Shown: in pieces, positions 34,358 to 47,269 of the stretch
Numbering within the stretch: the stretch's first letter is position 1
Layout: each line of letters starts with the position of its first letter
Source: Stictocephala bisonia
Lineage: Eukaryota; Arthropoda; Insecta; Hemiptera; Membracidae
Assembly: GCA_035578905.1 (NCBI GenBank)
Contig: JAQJVL010000158.1
Coordinates: 552,501 to 616,500, forward strand
Length of the DNA stretch: 64,000 nt
Direction: 5' to 3'
Program-made: the position numbers and the translations under genes
Notes under the pieces: generated by a model
What the model was told of the DNA's origin: nothing
The model's input: only the letters and a program-made list of their open reading frames with translations
Database searches by the model: none

Positions 34358-35995
34358 CTGAATCAACAAGTTATTTTAATTTTACATAACATATTAAAAT
34401 TCATTATTGGTCCTGTTACAATAAAAAGGCTATCAAGAAAATGTCCTCTGATGTAAAGTTTAAAAACTTGAGTTAATTATATATTTTATTTCTTATATAT
34501 AATTTTATTCCTTCACGTATTCTAGCACATTGCATGTTGCTTAAACAAACACAACTAGCATTGACTATAGAAACAAATAGACTGCCCAAAGCCAATGAAT
34601 TTCTGTAGATGTACACATGTGCTGCTATCTGACAGTGAGACGTTTGACATCATATTATGTCATGTCCTATTAATTCTCAAAAATACCAACACACCTTCGG
34701 TGTTGAATCGGACAAGCAGTCTAAAGCGTTGTACTGTGGCCAAGTAAAACGCTAATTGTCAAACAAAACAGCTGACAAAATTACAATGCAATACAAACAG
34801 CTGACAAATTAAAGTTATAGTGCAATACAAATCATTTTAACAATATCATTTTTTAACCATACCGTTTATTGATAGTATTCTCAATCAAATAAAAGATACA
34901 TCTAGAGGAAGGACTGTAATATTCAACTGATAAATGAAAAACACAAGTTTTATTTTTATCCCTGGTAGCCGTTTCCCAAAATAGCAATTTATAGGAAGAA
35001 AAACAGTTCAGCCCATTTGTGGATGATACAGTGCTTGTACAATTGATGATGCTGTACAACACAGCTTCAAAGTTAAATTTTTTAGTGTGTTACCTTAATA
35101 ATTGTTTTCAAATATTAGCAAAATAATTAGTTACTAAATATTTTTAGATAACAGAAAATAGACCTGATAGACCACTCATAAGACAATTCTTCTCTGGATG
35201 GTTACAATAAAATAAATATTTTGTGGCTAGTAAAATATTTTATTTGTATTTTTCTTAGGAAAATAAAGAGCCAATGAAAAAAATTACATTCATTATTTTC
35301 TAAAATATAAAAGTTCCAAAAATAAATTTTAATAAGCATAGCAAACTCTCAAAAAAAATTGTTTACATGCAACTATAAATAAGTTGCCCAGTTTCATACG
35401 ACTCCTATGTTCTACATAACGACAAAACCTGATAGCACTGTCTAATATTTATTAACTTCAAGTAAGAACATACATTGAGAATAATATATTTGTAGTGCAT
35501 AATTTAAATAAAACAGATAGGACAGTAATATACTTTATATATTTATTAACTCGTATTTCAATGAAATATTTTCATCCTCAAAATGAAAGTACAATAAGCC
35601 AAGTACGCATATCTAGAATGTCACAACCCATTTCATAAAAATATTTGTCTGTCAAAGATAAACCAAGAGTGAATGGCATTCGAATGGGCAGCGCATGTAC
35701 AACAACTTAACAAATTCTGTCTCTCACCACGTACATTTACCTGATGATGTATAGTCTCTTCCAGCATACACTATTCTCTTTCTACATTCCGCAGATTTTT
35801 ATGCTAGACATGATAGTGTGCTATTAAATAAATTAATATATTTATTTTAATTCAACGTTCTAAATGTAATAAGAAAAATAAATACAATAAAAACTTAAAT
35901 AAAATGTTTAATTGATCATAATGTATACAATATGTGTTTTAAATCTTACAATAAATCAAAACACACAGTTAAAGTTTTATTGAAATTCGAACCAT
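34358..35995. other. Intronic stretch with a decayed hammerhead-like motif
   Basis: AT-rich. On the minus strand near 35540-35585 the sequence TGAGGATGAAAATATTTCAT then TGAAATACGAG follows the CTGANGA-stem-GAAA order, but the first core base is changed to T. No exon signature was found. Confidence 0.35.
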
Positions 35996-35999
35996 TTTA

Positions 36000-36745
36000 A
36001 TAGTGTTAGTCCAGGATTTCAAGGTAGAAGTGGTATGAAACCTTTGAAATCTATGAATATGCATCAATTTACATGAAACTTTGGAATTGAGCTCAATTTA
36101 CCATCCACTTCAATATCTACCCTATACCAATATGTGCTTATTATTTTCCAAGTGTGAAAACTACTCTTTATTGTCAAAACTTGAAAAACTACAAATAAAG
36201 CGGTTACAAGATCAAAATAGAGATCAAATGAGTCTGATAAAGGTTGTTCAATATTCTTTAATATTATTGATAATGTTGCATAATGTCTCAACCCTTCGAA
36301 ATCACCTCTAAATTTTATGACTACATTGAAAAACATATATTAACTCACTTACATCTTTAATTATTTTATATTTCAATATAATGTAATTCAATTTGATATT
36401 TTTTCAAACGTAAAGAAATATTTAATGCTACTTTACAACCCCAAAAATTCACCCATTCAACATCACAACCCCTAGAAACCTCCGTCTTTTATGAAGATGC
36501 ATAGATTTGCATTAAAATGTGGAATTAAGTTCAAAACATCATCTACTTTGAAATACACCCTATGCTGATAGATGCTTATCATTTGTTGGGGGGTGAATAC
36601 TACCCCTGATTGTCAAAATTCAGAGCATTGCATATTATAGCCTAGCACATAATCAAATCCGATCCAATTACGTTGAGTGAATATGGGTAAATTTTCTAGA
36701 ACATTATTTATGATTTTCAGTAATTTTTCAACCCTAAAACTATCC
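36000..36745. repeat. Diverged direct repeat of about 438 bp
   Basis: Two copies in the same direction: the phrase GCATCAATTTACATGAAACT at 36061 is matched by GCATAGATTTGCATTAAAAT at 36500, each followed by TGGAATT, TACCCTAT or ACACCCTAT, and TGCTTAT. The copies are perhaps 70-75% alike. Open frames across them are not conserved, so they are not coding. Confidence 0.55.
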
Positions 36746-37140
36746 TTACTATGACTAAACAAAAAAATTGGATTGCAGAAGTTAAATATCATTATACAGT
36801 ATAATAAATTTTAATAATCTATTAAAATGTAATGAATTTGTTACTGTAACTTTTTGATCCTTAAAAACTGAAAAAATGAAAACATTATGATACAAATTCT
36901 CATTCAATTTCCAGTCTATACAAATAAAACGAAAATCAAAGTGTTCAGTAAAAAAGCTATATTTTGTATACCAGCAGTTTTTACGTAATATTATCAGTTA
37001 TTAAATTATTTTTAAGAAAAATAAATTTTTAGACGAATTACGAAAATCCTCTTTTCACTTTAAACTCGTTTTCTCTCAAACTAAGCAGTCTAAACCGCTT
37101 AAATTGATGGAACGTATTGTTGATACAAAACTAAAGTGGG

Positions 37141-37592
37141 TAATGATTGGTTTCAAGTATGGGAGGGCAGGTGGGCCAGTACCACTGTACGTGTATGGGT
37201 GGGTGGGCGGGTCATTACCTCTGTACGTGTATGGGTGGGTGGGCGGGTCATTACCTCTGTACGTGTATGGGCGGGCGGATGGGCCACTTCTAGCGACATA
37301 TCAGTAAATTTTGTCTGAATTTATTAATAAATAAAAAAGAAATTGCACACGTACAGTGGTGATTACCCGCCCGCCCACCCATACACGTGCAAGGACAGGT
37401 GGGTTATTGGTTTAATGTCTGAAGGGTGGGCGGGTGGGTTAAATACATTATTGACCCACCCACCCACCCATACACGTACAGTAGTATTACTTATTATTAA
37501 TACCACTCTACGTGTATGGGTGGTGGGTGGGTGGGTCAATACCACTGTACGTGTATGGGTGGGTGGGTGGGTTAGGTTAGGTTAGGTCAATG
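37141..37592. repeat. G-rich 36-bp repeat in both orientations, ending in TTAGG units
   Basis: Direct units starting GTACGTGTATGGG at 37187, 37223 and 37259 are spaced exactly 36 bases apart. Reverse units (CCCATACACGT) are at about 37375 and 37470, and forward units again from 37510. Each carries GGGTGGGTGGGCGGG, four G-runs with one-base loops that fit a G-quadruplex. The last unit runs straight into GGTTAGGTTAGGTTAGG, three copies of the insect telomere repeat. Open frames here are low-complexity by-products. Confidence 0.8.
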
Positions 37593-38518
37593 CCTTATTT
37601 AGAAAATCATACAGCCAAGGAAAATAAGCTTTGCAAAAAAAGGAAAGTTCCCAGAGTGGGGGTTGTTATGACAGGGGTAGTTTTGTAATTTTTTCCGTTA
37701 CAAGAAATGAAACCGACTTAATTTTTGTTATAACTTACCTCAGTGTTAAAGTTGATGAACATTTACCAGTGATAATTTTGAATGCAATTCAAGCACTTTC
37801 GAAAAGATCCTGAAAGTTTTTCCTAAAAAATGTATTGTTTTCTAGTTATATAATGTTGAATGTTCCGAATTTTTTATTCGATAGACAAATTCTACGTTCA
37901 GCAAGCCATTTCTCAGTTAGTATTGGGTTTACAGTAATAATAAAAAGAACCAACCTCCTCAGTTTATTAGGAGCTTTGTTTTTTTTGTATTTTTTTTTTG
38001 GATAAAATGTTCAATTTTGGAGTTATATTTAAAAAAAAAAACGTGAAGAATGTGTTTTTTTTATAAAAAGGAAAATTTTCAGTCGTCAGTAGTAACTAAA
38101 AAAATTGAGTTTTCAAAAAAATAATTTAAGAACTTTTTTCCTTTAAATTCAATATGTATAAAAAAAATCAATGTGATATAGTTCACTCTGCAACTCAGAC
38201 CCTGCCAGATTATGTTCGCCATAAATAAATAATAAGGTAATTATACTTTTTATACCTTTCAGAGTATCTAATACAATTTAGTGTAAAGTATAGTGAAAGA
38301 GAACCAAGTTGCTCTGTTTAACAATATACATTACTTTTACATTAACAATTTTTGTTAAATTAATCAGTTTATCTTGCTGCATACAACAAAAACTTGTTTT
38401 AAAAAACAAAATATTTTATATTCTTTTTTGTAGTATGACTTATATAACTGATGAGAAAATATACTTAAATGGATTTATCAATGATGATAAACATATTAAG
38501 AATCCATGCTGAACATTT
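37593..38518. other. Intron and 3' flank, nothing recognised
   Basis: AT-rich with long T and A runs (37975-38055). Short plus-strand frames have no signature. Part of it is the 3' flank of the 38519 exon. Confidence 0.35.
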
Positions 38519-38769
38519 TCACAATCCAATGAGAGCATCAAACAATTCTTTTGATTTCCCTCCGCCGTGTTTCATGATTTTGTGTTCACGCAGCATGTTG
38601 CGGCGGTGAGTTCTGTATGAACACTGATTGCAGCTGAAGGCAGGCTCCTTGCCACACTCGTGGTTCATGTGTCGCATCAAGTTGCGTCTGTGCTTGTACG
38701 CTGCTCCACACTGAAGGCATTCGAAAGGTCGAATCTTGGCCATTGCATTGATTTGAGCACCCCAGATAT
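38519..38769 (-). CDS. lola-like alternative terminal exon, GA-A-YKHRRNL subgroup (exon 11)
   Basis: Encodes 82 residues after the acceptor ATATTGGTTTAG. Finger 1 has C17, C20, H33 and C38 (GAAYKHRRNL); finger 2 has C46, C49, H62 and H67 (SYRTHRRNML). The linker is GKEPAFS. N-H replaces R-L before E-C. The 16-residue lead includes an internal methionine, and the tail GGGKSKELFDALIGL is long and starts with three glycines. Finger 1 is closest to those of the 34140 and 43912 exons. Confidence 0.89.
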
Positions 38770-38934
38770 CTAAACCAATATGATTTTGTAGCATATACTT
38801 ACAAGTCAAAAAGTTATATAGAAATACAATTTTTTTAAAGGTTTGTTTAAAAAGTACTTATCTCACGCTACTATTAAATTTTTATATTTGCTATTTTTTT
38901 TTAGACATTAGACTTCAGCAGCTAGTATCATAAC

Positions 38935-39105
38935 TTGAATCTATATTTTCTAGTGACAACTGCACCAAGGTGCTATCTATACTACTCAGCGATACTACTG
39001 AGGATGCCACATAACAACACGGGTGAAACATCTTGTTATCTTGCATATAGTATAGATAGCACCTTGATGCAGTTGTCACTAGAAAATATAAATTCTAGTT
39101 TGCTA
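38935..39105. mobile_element. Decayed foldback element of the 32245 family
   Basis: Inverted ends (ATATTTTCTAGTGACAACTG and its complement). The middle has CTGAGGATGCCACATAACAA and GAAACATC, a decayed form of the hammerhead-like unit with stem III reduced from ACGT to ACAT. Confidence 0.6.
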
Positions 39106-41796
39106 TATTTTACTACAAGAACTTATTAACTAGCCATGTATGATCTGTAAAAAAATTCCTGGTAAATGGAGCATATTACAGTTTGGATGGATTTTGGAAT
39201 AGCCGCCCTTTGCTTGAGCCCCTACCCTAACCAGACAATCCATATTTACAAGCCCCATGAAGCCCCTACGCCTTGTAAAAAGCTTAGGCTTTCCTTGTGA
39301 CCCTAACCTTAGGGTACCATCGACACGTCCATTGCCTGATGATGCAGGATTATTGGACAGAGGACATAAGTAAAAACTAATGTAATGAATACACAATATG
39401 GTATAATGATTTCATAGCAATTAAAACAATGATGACATATTTTTCAATAGATAAAATTTATTTATTAGAGAATGTATGTTTTATGGTGAAAAATTGATAC
39501 TATTAGCATATTGACTAACAGCATTAATTTTACTATATAGAGATCGTTGTATAGTAAAATCAATGCTATTAGTAAGACTTTGACTACAAAAATGTTGGTG
39601 AATATGAGCAAATGAGTCATTATGAACATATTTAGCCATGTTATAAACTAAATGCAATTACGATTTTAATAACCACATTATATAAAGGTAAGCAGGTGAC
39701 CTGATGTCTACTGTGGAATTCACAACACATGGATTAGTCTAGTCTAATTAAGTTAGAAACCTGATAAATTGAAACAAACTTAAAAAGAAGAAACACTACT
39801 TACCTGTGGCTGGAAACTTCTTCAAGAGCGTAGCTTACATTTCTATGACTTTATATCAAAACTTTGAATCAGCATGAGGAGGCTGATCTGATAGCTTAAT
39901 ATAGATTTTCGGACCATCTTGCAAAAGCGATGGCTTATGGGAGCTGGACCACAGCACAAAATGATATTACTAGTTAGTCACCTCCCCTTCTTTCCATGAC
40001 GGAGCATTATGTTTTCTATTGACATTGAATAAAATAATTTTAAAAAGAAAGCATATACATAGAGGCTGTGCACATGACCTATGTTTGTTTATAGTTGTAC
40101 TAACAACGTTCCTAAACTAAAGACAGCTCTGCCACATTGAGTAAAAAAATACAATAATGAATGCAGATTTTTTACAGTGAATCAAAACTTTTATCGCACC
40201 TAAAAACTAAATTTGATGGCTACTACTATTATTTCTTTGAATTGTGACAATTTGAACAATAATTACAGCTTTGTTCACAAATATAAACCTGCTATACAGT
40301 ATTTTTGAAATTTCTCTGGGCTCAATTAAAATAATTAATCAGCTGTTATTTTCTTTAAATCATATGAACTCAGATGTACTATTAATGGTTTTTAGGAATG
40401 TTTTGACGTTACTCCATGTTCCTCATCACACCAAAACAAGGTCATGTACACAGCTGTACACCTCCATCAGTATGCTTTAAAAAAATGTAATTTTAAAGAG
40501 CTTGGACAATTTTTTGAATTACATTTTTTTATCAAATGTAAAATGACACGCGTGTAGATTCCAGTAATTTTGACTATAATCACATGTAATGGAGTTTATA
40601 CAAAAACTTAGGTTAGGATAAAATTTAAAACGAGAGATAGTAAATTAAAAAAAAATTACTCAGAGAGCCATTCACCAATGCTATATGTCACTGTGTGTCA
40701 CAGGTGACGGAGGCTTGTAACATATATTTTACGTTGCTGTTTAGTGGAGAAATTAAGTCTCTAGATTTCTGACTTTCTATCCTATTGAAATAATAATAAA
40801 AGTTGAGATTTTTATTTCAAAGTCATAACAATATATAAAATTTTGAAATGGATTTCACTACCATTATATGAAGAAATAGTTAAGTAAAAATAATCAGTAG
40901 GAAAGTGTCCCATGCTTTTCATTCAGTATTCAATACAAAGAAAGGTATGCCATGATTTTTGTTGTGATTTTATTTAATATTTGAAACTGTGCCATGATTT
41001 TGAATGTAATCTTGATAAGTATTTAATAAATGAAATGAAAATCCGTCTATTTCAGTAAAATAAAGAATACAATATAGAATACATATAAAAAAAATATACT
41101 TGAAAATTCCCCACATAGGCCACAGCCTGTGGGTGGGTAATGAGCTCTATATCACCTAAAAAATTTAACAATAGTATTTAAATAATATATACAATTTATA
41201 AGTATATCCTTCTAAAATTTAAATTCAAAATAAGTGTGCCATGATTTTCATTTTAATTTTGTTACTATGAAGGGTGTTATGATTTTTGTAGTTGTTTTGA
41301 TAATTAGAGGCCTATATATACCAGTGTTTGCTCAAATCAATTCCTAAAAGTTATTGGTGAGAACATAATATTTACCTTTTAAACAGTGTTTATATATTCC
41401 TAGACAATTTTTGTTCTAATCATGTCTCCAAGTCATTAAATATAAGTGCAATTACAATGGTTTATTAACTTTTATTTGAATATATCCACAATACAGTACT
41501 AAACAAATTCAAAAACTGTTTATTTCCACAACCCTGTACCATAAACAATTCTTAACATTGTTACATTAATATAAAAAAAAAGAAACAAACACATATTTTG
41601 GAACACATAATTTATTTAATCCAATTATACAAAGTTTTATTACAGTTAATCTGATGTAACACTATTTAGGTTTATACTAATGAATAGTACCTTTTCATTA
41701 GTATATATCAATAGGTTTATCTCATTAGTTTATGAAATCAATCTTTACTCTCATCGAACTCAATGCTTGGGAGGCCCAACTCACTGGACATGGTCC
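39106..41796. other. Intronic stretch with weak repeats
   Basis: Mostly AT-rich. Between 40900 and 41320 the phrase GYCATGATTTT recurs four or five times at uneven spacing, a decayed repeat. The stretch 39160-39400 is richer in G and C, but its minus-strand frame has no recognisable domain. No lola-type exon was found. Confidence 0.35.
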
Positions 41797-42335
41797 TAAC
41801 ACTGGTGGCGCAGTGCTGTAACCCAGCTAAATGGGGACAGTGTTTGGGAGATTGTAGGCGATAGGTTGGATGCTCGGTCCTCTTAATACCGACATGGCGT
41901 CCGCTTGATGGTTGCTATCGGCGTGGATACTACTAGAGAAGTCTGGGGTGTCCATGTTGGGTGGTAATCATTGTGCGGATGTTGTGTGGGGGAGATAACT
42001 GAGTATCAGGCTTGTCAATTAGCTGAAAATCAGACCAGCACTACGTGGTTCGGATTCCACGTAAAGCTGTAGGTCCCTTAATTGCCCTGGCTGTTGGGCT
42101 ATTAATAAATTGCCCTTTCTGAGGAACAGTTGAACTCAGTTAGTAACCAGACTACACTCATCCTACACTGATATAACCATTCATATTCGCCTTAAAATAC
42201 CAACAAAGTTGGGTCGGCGTCTCATATGTAAAAATGTAACTTCTTTTGCTCATTATTTTATAATATAACCATTCATATTCGCCTTAAAATACCAACAAAG
42301 TTGGGTCGGCGTCTCATATGTAAAAATGTAACTTC
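41797..42335 (+). mobile_element. SINE family B with a duplicated tail
   Basis: Begins CTGGTGGCGCAGTGCTGTAA and follows the family to CTCATATGTAAAAATGTAAC at about 42240. The final part, from AACCATTCATATTCGCC through CTCATTATTTTATAA, is then repeated once (about 42175-42257 and 42266-42350), making a direct tail duplication of about 91 bases. Confidence 0.75.
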
Positions 42336-42561
42336 TTTTGCTCATTATTTTATAACTTTTACATCACTTCCAACCTGTGTCATATCTTGCATATCTTATG
42401 AACTTATTTCGTCTTGTCTCTCACTCTCTCAACTCATGCCAACTCATACGCATACACACAACACTCACTTATGCACTCAGACGGACACACACTAAGATTA
42501 GCTGTTTTATAAAATCAGTTGAGATTATACTAGTAGTAGCTTCCACAGTGCATATGTTTAC

Positions 42562-43263
42562 TTAACACTTTCGTTGCAGCAGGCATAATCGTCATTCTTA
42601 CTCCAGGTGCTAAGTAATTTCAGGTTGCATGTAAGGCAGGTTTTATGAAAATGTCACACCTCAAAACGTTATAAAAAACACATTATTTACAAATTTAAAT
42701 AGTCTTTACACTATTTACATGTTATTTTAAAAAGGATTGTATGAAAGGAGTTTAACTAAAATACTTAAAAGCTGTCCAATGCTACATAGCCACCTTTGGT
42801 GTCGTCATCAATGTCTTATTCAACCATGTCAATTTCGCTCTCATCCGTATCATTTACACTTTGACTGAAGTCTGATTGTACTGTATTGTTCTTCCAAAAC
42901 TTTCTCAAATAATTATTTGAAGATAAAAAAAATTACCATTATTTTTAATTTAATTTTTACCTAATTAATTTTAATTTAACTTTTTAATTAATTAATTCCC
43001 TATAATACTAAGTATATTTTTCACTAATAACTTTATATGATTACACTACTACACAATACTAACAAAATAAAACTGACACAAATGTTAAGTATGTAGATCG
43101 CACTGACCACGTTATGCACAAAAACAAAGTTTCCCTGGCGGACGCTAATTCGATACAGAAGGTATTATGAAACAAACAACTAGCATTCCTGATAGGGTAC
43201 GGTAGCGTTCAAATGGAGTCCAGTGCCATTCCTGAAAGGGAACGCCCGCACCGAAAGTGTTAA
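42562..43263. mobile_element. piggyBac-like non-autonomous element flanked by TTAA
   Basis: TTAACACTTTCGTTGCAG on the left and, on the minus strand, TTAACACTTTCGGTGCGGGC on the right are inverted ends beginning with the TTAA that piggyBac elements duplicate. On the minus strand near 42800-42890 a short frame contains NDTDESEIDMVE and D-I-D-D-D-T, resembling the acidic N-terminus of piggyBac transposases, but stops break it. About 700 bases long, so internally deleted. Confidence 0.7.
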
Positions 43264-43911
43264 AAAAGCAAATAATAGTTATGACATTTTAAATTTCTCT
43301 ATTTACAATGTGTATTTACACAATAATTTGTGTAATATATACAGTGTTTGCGGCAGTGCTGACTATAATAAGTTTTGAAAAAGGGATTAAACAAATGTAT
43401 TATGAAATTGTCAATCATGACTTTTGAATAAATATTAGATTATAAATAGATTATCATAATTTGCAATTAAAATTTGACATTGTAGTTATTTGTTATAGTG
43501 TTAAAATCATTATAAGTAGAACTTACATATTTATGCAACTGAATTATTTACACTTACACATTCCTTTCAAAATCCCTCATATCTGAGGATGGTAAACAAA
43601 TTTTATGAAATCAATAGCTTCTTGACCTTGCATTACAGCCAGCTATCATCAAGCGCAATTAATTGGCTCAGATTAGCTAATTATATTGGATTTTGTCAAA
43701 CTAACATAGCAAAGAATAACTAAAAGGAAAGGGGAAATAAAATATTTTTGGTTATTTTTGCCAAATTGTGGAGCTTGATATTCATACTATTTTATAAATA
43801 AATACTCTCAAGGTACATATTATTTAAAATAAAACTAGATTAAAAATCACATCAGTGTTTTATTTTAAAATTTCGATTACAGTAAAAACTCTTACAAGGC
43901 GAATTAGACCT
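43264..43911. other. Intron and 3' flank, nothing recognised
   Basis: AT-rich. It contains the 3' untranslated region of the 43912 exon, though the likely poly(A) signal of that exon overlaps its stop codon. No other features seen. Confidence 0.4.
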
Positions 43912-44114
43912 TTATTTTGTTAAGTCACAAGTTAATTTTTCTTTAGCATGCTTCACAACAAAATGAGCTTTGAGATTGTTTTTTCTTTTTGCTTTATAAG
44001 GACACATAGGACACTGGTAAGTGGGTTCTTTGCCACACTCAATTTTGAGGTGCCGAGACAGGTTGCGCTGGTGTTTGTAGCAGGCCCCACACTGTAGACA
44101 GAGATATGGAAGCC
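43912..44114 (-). CDS. lola-like alternative terminal exon, GA-C-YKHQRNL subgroup (exon 10)
   Basis: Encodes 66 residues after the acceptor CATGTTGCACAG. Finger 1 has C5, C8, H21 and C26 (GACYKHQRNL); finger 2 has C34, C37, H50 and H55 (PYKAKRKNNL). The linker is GKEPTYQ, shared in part with the 34140 exon (GKDPTYQ). The stop codon lies inside AATAAA (TTTATT at 43911-43916 on the plus strand). An overlapping ATG-led frame in another phase is spurious. Confidence 0.88.
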
Positions 44115-45623
44115 CTGTGCAACATGATATGAATAAGTTAACAGAATCACCATAGGTTACAGCAGGACAATATCACAGCAAGATGTGTCAAATACATATA
44201 CAGTACCTTATGTATTGTTCATTCAGTCGATGCTTTCAATTTTTATGTGCCATTTTCTATTATCAATTTTAGTTTAATACAAACATCACTTTGTAATTTA
44301 AAAAATAAATGAACAATTTTATCGTTGAAACTACTCTGTTCAATTAATTACAAAGTATAAATAAATTTTAAATCTGTTAAATTAATTAAATTTCAAAAAA
44401 ATAACTAACTATATTATTTTTTTAAATTGAATTTTGTACTGAAGATTACTGGGAAAAAATTGGAAGTTAGTTAATATGCTGAGAGCCACATAAATTAATA
44501 ACTTAAACACACAACTAAAAAAAATCGACAAACCAATGTTTTGTTGGGGTTTATTTGGATTTTTGCTGCACTGACCAAAAGACAAAAAGCATGGTTTTAG
44601 CAGGGGGGGAGGGGGAGGGGGGAGATAACATACATAACATTGAATGGGGAAAGAACTGGTAGACTAATTCATATTTACGAGGTAAATCTCCTCACGCAGA
44701 CTTTAATAATTATTTGTGTTGATGATATAATTTATTCCTCACTAACCACTGAGCGAGATAAGTAGGTCATGTTAATAAGATATTATGTTTTAGTCTGTTT
44801 GTTAACACTTTTATGATACATGTGAAAATATATCATAGCAAGACTGTCTGAATACTTTAAAAGATGGATCATTTGATTTCAAAACATAACCCAAAACAAG
44901 TTTAATTTAATTTTGACTTTTTATTAGCTTATTATAGGTTGAAACGCTTCTAACAATGATAAAATATCATTCAACTTATCAAAATTAAAAAAAATTAAAT
45001 CATCAAACAATTTAATAATTTCTGCATTCTGAAAGTTACAAGACAATCTTGGTAGTAATACTATGGTAGCTGTCCCTATTACTGTACTTTTTGTTGTACT
45101 GGAAAAATAATAGTATTTGCTTCAGCCTCTCTCTTTGTAGCGGGATGGTGTCACAAAACAGTAGATATTGGTGAAATTTATTTACCTATTTTCATTTATT
45201 TCTTCATTTTTGAGTATTTTATGGTTTATTGAGAAGTTCAAACTATGGATCACATAATTAATGATTGTCTATTGTGTTCTTTTCTGAGGGATTCGCTGGC
45301 CCTCATTCAATCGGAGAAGCAGGTGTTGGATAGTTATAAAACCTGCATTTAGCTCTATGTAAGAAAATCAAAATTTAAACACTGACAAAAGGACTTTGAA
45401 CGGTTGATTTTATTTGGAAATTTTTTATTGGCTTGAGTTACAATAAAAAAAAAATTATTTTGGTAGCTGACTGCGATATATATAAAAGATTGTGAAATTC
45501 AATCATATTATTTATTGTTTATTATAGTATTACATTTCATAAAACATGAAATTTCAGTTTTGAACAGTAACACAAAATCTATTAAATACAAATAAAAGTT
45601 ATATATAATTTAATTTCTCTCAG
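44115..45623. other. Intron and 3' flank with a G-run
   Basis: AT-rich. A run of G bases (44600-44625, GGGGGGGAGGGGGAGGGGGG) stands out and could form a G-quadruplex on the plus strand. TTTATT at about 45510 may mark the end of the 45624 exon's transcript. Confidence 0.4.
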
Positions 45624-45871
45624 CTAAAATCCATTGTCAAAATCACTTCCAGTCACAGCGATAGATGCATTTGTGAAAATGTCGTTATCCATGAGTGACA
45701 CCAGATGACGCCTCATTATATGTCGCTGCAGATGGGCTTTGTAACGGGCCTTGTAGGGGCACGAGCCACAGGGGAACAGAGGCTCCACACCACACTCAAA
45801 ACGTTTGTGACGCTCCAGATTGTCCTTGCGTGTGTAGCGGCGGCAGCACCTCTCACACGTAAACTGTTCTT
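45624..45871 (-). CDS. lola-like alternative terminal exon, hidden because it has no early ATG (exon 9)
   Basis: Read from the acceptor CAATTACATTTTCAG in the shared phase, it gives 81 residues ending in TAG. Finger 1 has C5, C8, H21 and C26 (CRRYTRKDNL, with a cysteine next to C8); finger 2 has C34, C37, H50 and H55 (PYKARYKAHL). The linker is GVEPLFP. The tail of 26 residues is the longest here, acidic with N, D and S. The exon is clearly richer in G and C than its surroundings. The only ATGs fall within or after finger 2. Confidence 0.89.
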
Positions 45872-46856
45872 CTGAAAATGTAATTGTTGGTTTGATTCCT
45901 TAAATTAAACTTAAAACAAAATAAAAATGCACTTTATTCCATTACAGATAAAAAACATAATGAGATACTAAAGCTTGTTACAGTGCCAAACTAACCGTTA
46001 AAAAAAATAGTTATTTAACAACACAATTTTCTTCTTTAAAAATACAAAAATGCACACATATTACATTTTGTATATTCTTTTTAACTATTTAATTCTGACT
46101 ATTTTGTACTTTGACTGCTTCTCTTTGTTTTACATTATATTATTGATTAACAAAATTATATTAACCTTTTTTTTCAAGAAATTGGCCGATTCTGCAGAAA
46201 GTTAAGAACATGTTGTTAGTTAGACAAATTAGATAATTTTGCATAAACTACAATTTAAAAAGTAATACAATATAAAAATCAGGTAAAATGGACTCATTTA
46301 AAAAAATTCTTTTTAACAATAAAATATTTTAAATTTATAACAGTTAATTTTAATAATATATTATGTATAATATACCCACTCAAGAAAATTTTGTGCCCAA
46401 TAAGCCCTAAGGAGTAGAATGGCAAGCTATATACGATCGTCCATCTCAGTATATAATTCTAGAAAATTCAGTTTTAACACTATATTATGTGAACTTTATC
46501 TTGCCGGTTATGTTAGTGATGAAGTTAGTTTATATAACCTTGCCCTTGAGTTTGATATTACAAACAACATGACATATCCATGTACGCAATGTTAAGCTCA
46601 TTGATGAAATTAAAACTTTATTTAATTTAACTTTAGCTTTTTTAAAGAAATTATACAAGTGAAGAATACTTACTTTTCAACCAAATGTACAAAAAAATCG
46701 ATGGTGTCTGGACAGATTGAAGACAAATATACAGTAATTTTATATTTTATTTTAAGTTCATTAAATATACATTAAATTGTTGATATAAAAGTAGTTAGTA
46801 CAAATAAAAATGTTAAACTAGATTACAAAGGTTTTATCAATATGAATTTAAAAGCT
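45872..46856. other. Intron and 3' flank, nothing recognised
   Basis: About 1 kb of AT-rich sequence with no repeats or coding signal that I could identify. Confidence 0.35.
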
Positions 46857-47035
46857 TTACAGCTTATGTTTCAGGACAAGGTGCGTCTTTAGCGAGTATC
46901 TATGTTTGCATCGATAGTCACAAATTTGACAGCTGTAGCGAGGTTCCTTGCCACATTCATTGCGTTTGTGACGAGCCAGGCTTGTGGCACATTTGTATAC
47001 TCTGTCACAACTATTGCAAACTTGCACGGAAGGGT
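46857..47035 (-). CDS. Divergent lola-like alternative terminal exon (exon 8)
   Basis: Encodes 58 residues after the acceptor CCTATTTTGCAG. Finger 1 has C6, C9, H22 and C27 (DRVYKCATSL); finger 2 has C35, C38, H51 and H56 (DYRCKHRYSL). Both fingers have D in place of the usual G or P after the second cysteine, and each carries one extra cysteine inside the finger. The linker is GKEPRYS. Only two residues follow the last histidine. It lies 235 bases from the next exon upstream, the tightest spacing in the array. Confidence 0.87.
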
Positions 47036-47269
47036 CTGCAAAATAGGTTATAACTGTACATATTTTTAAGTTATAAAAAATCAATAGTATAGATTCAACA
47101 ATATCACAAGTAAACATGTAGTTTATAATCTTAAGAAGGTAAATTCTAATAATTGTTATTAGAGAGTTTGTAGAACAAAGAAAACATATATTTGAAACTA
47201 AAAAGCTTAATTATAATAGATTGTTCTTCAACTTCAAACTAATCGTAAAAAATTAATGTCAACACAACA

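Noticed and set aside
35540..35585. Fourth hammerhead-like family
   Set aside because: The first core base is T instead of C and neither stem I nor stem III could be paired convincingly, so it is only noted as a decayed look-alike.
37104..37585. Several overlapping open frames on both strands
   Set aside because: They exist because the 36-bp G-rich repeat is a multiple of three and lacks stops; the proteins are repeats of V-W-V-G-G type.
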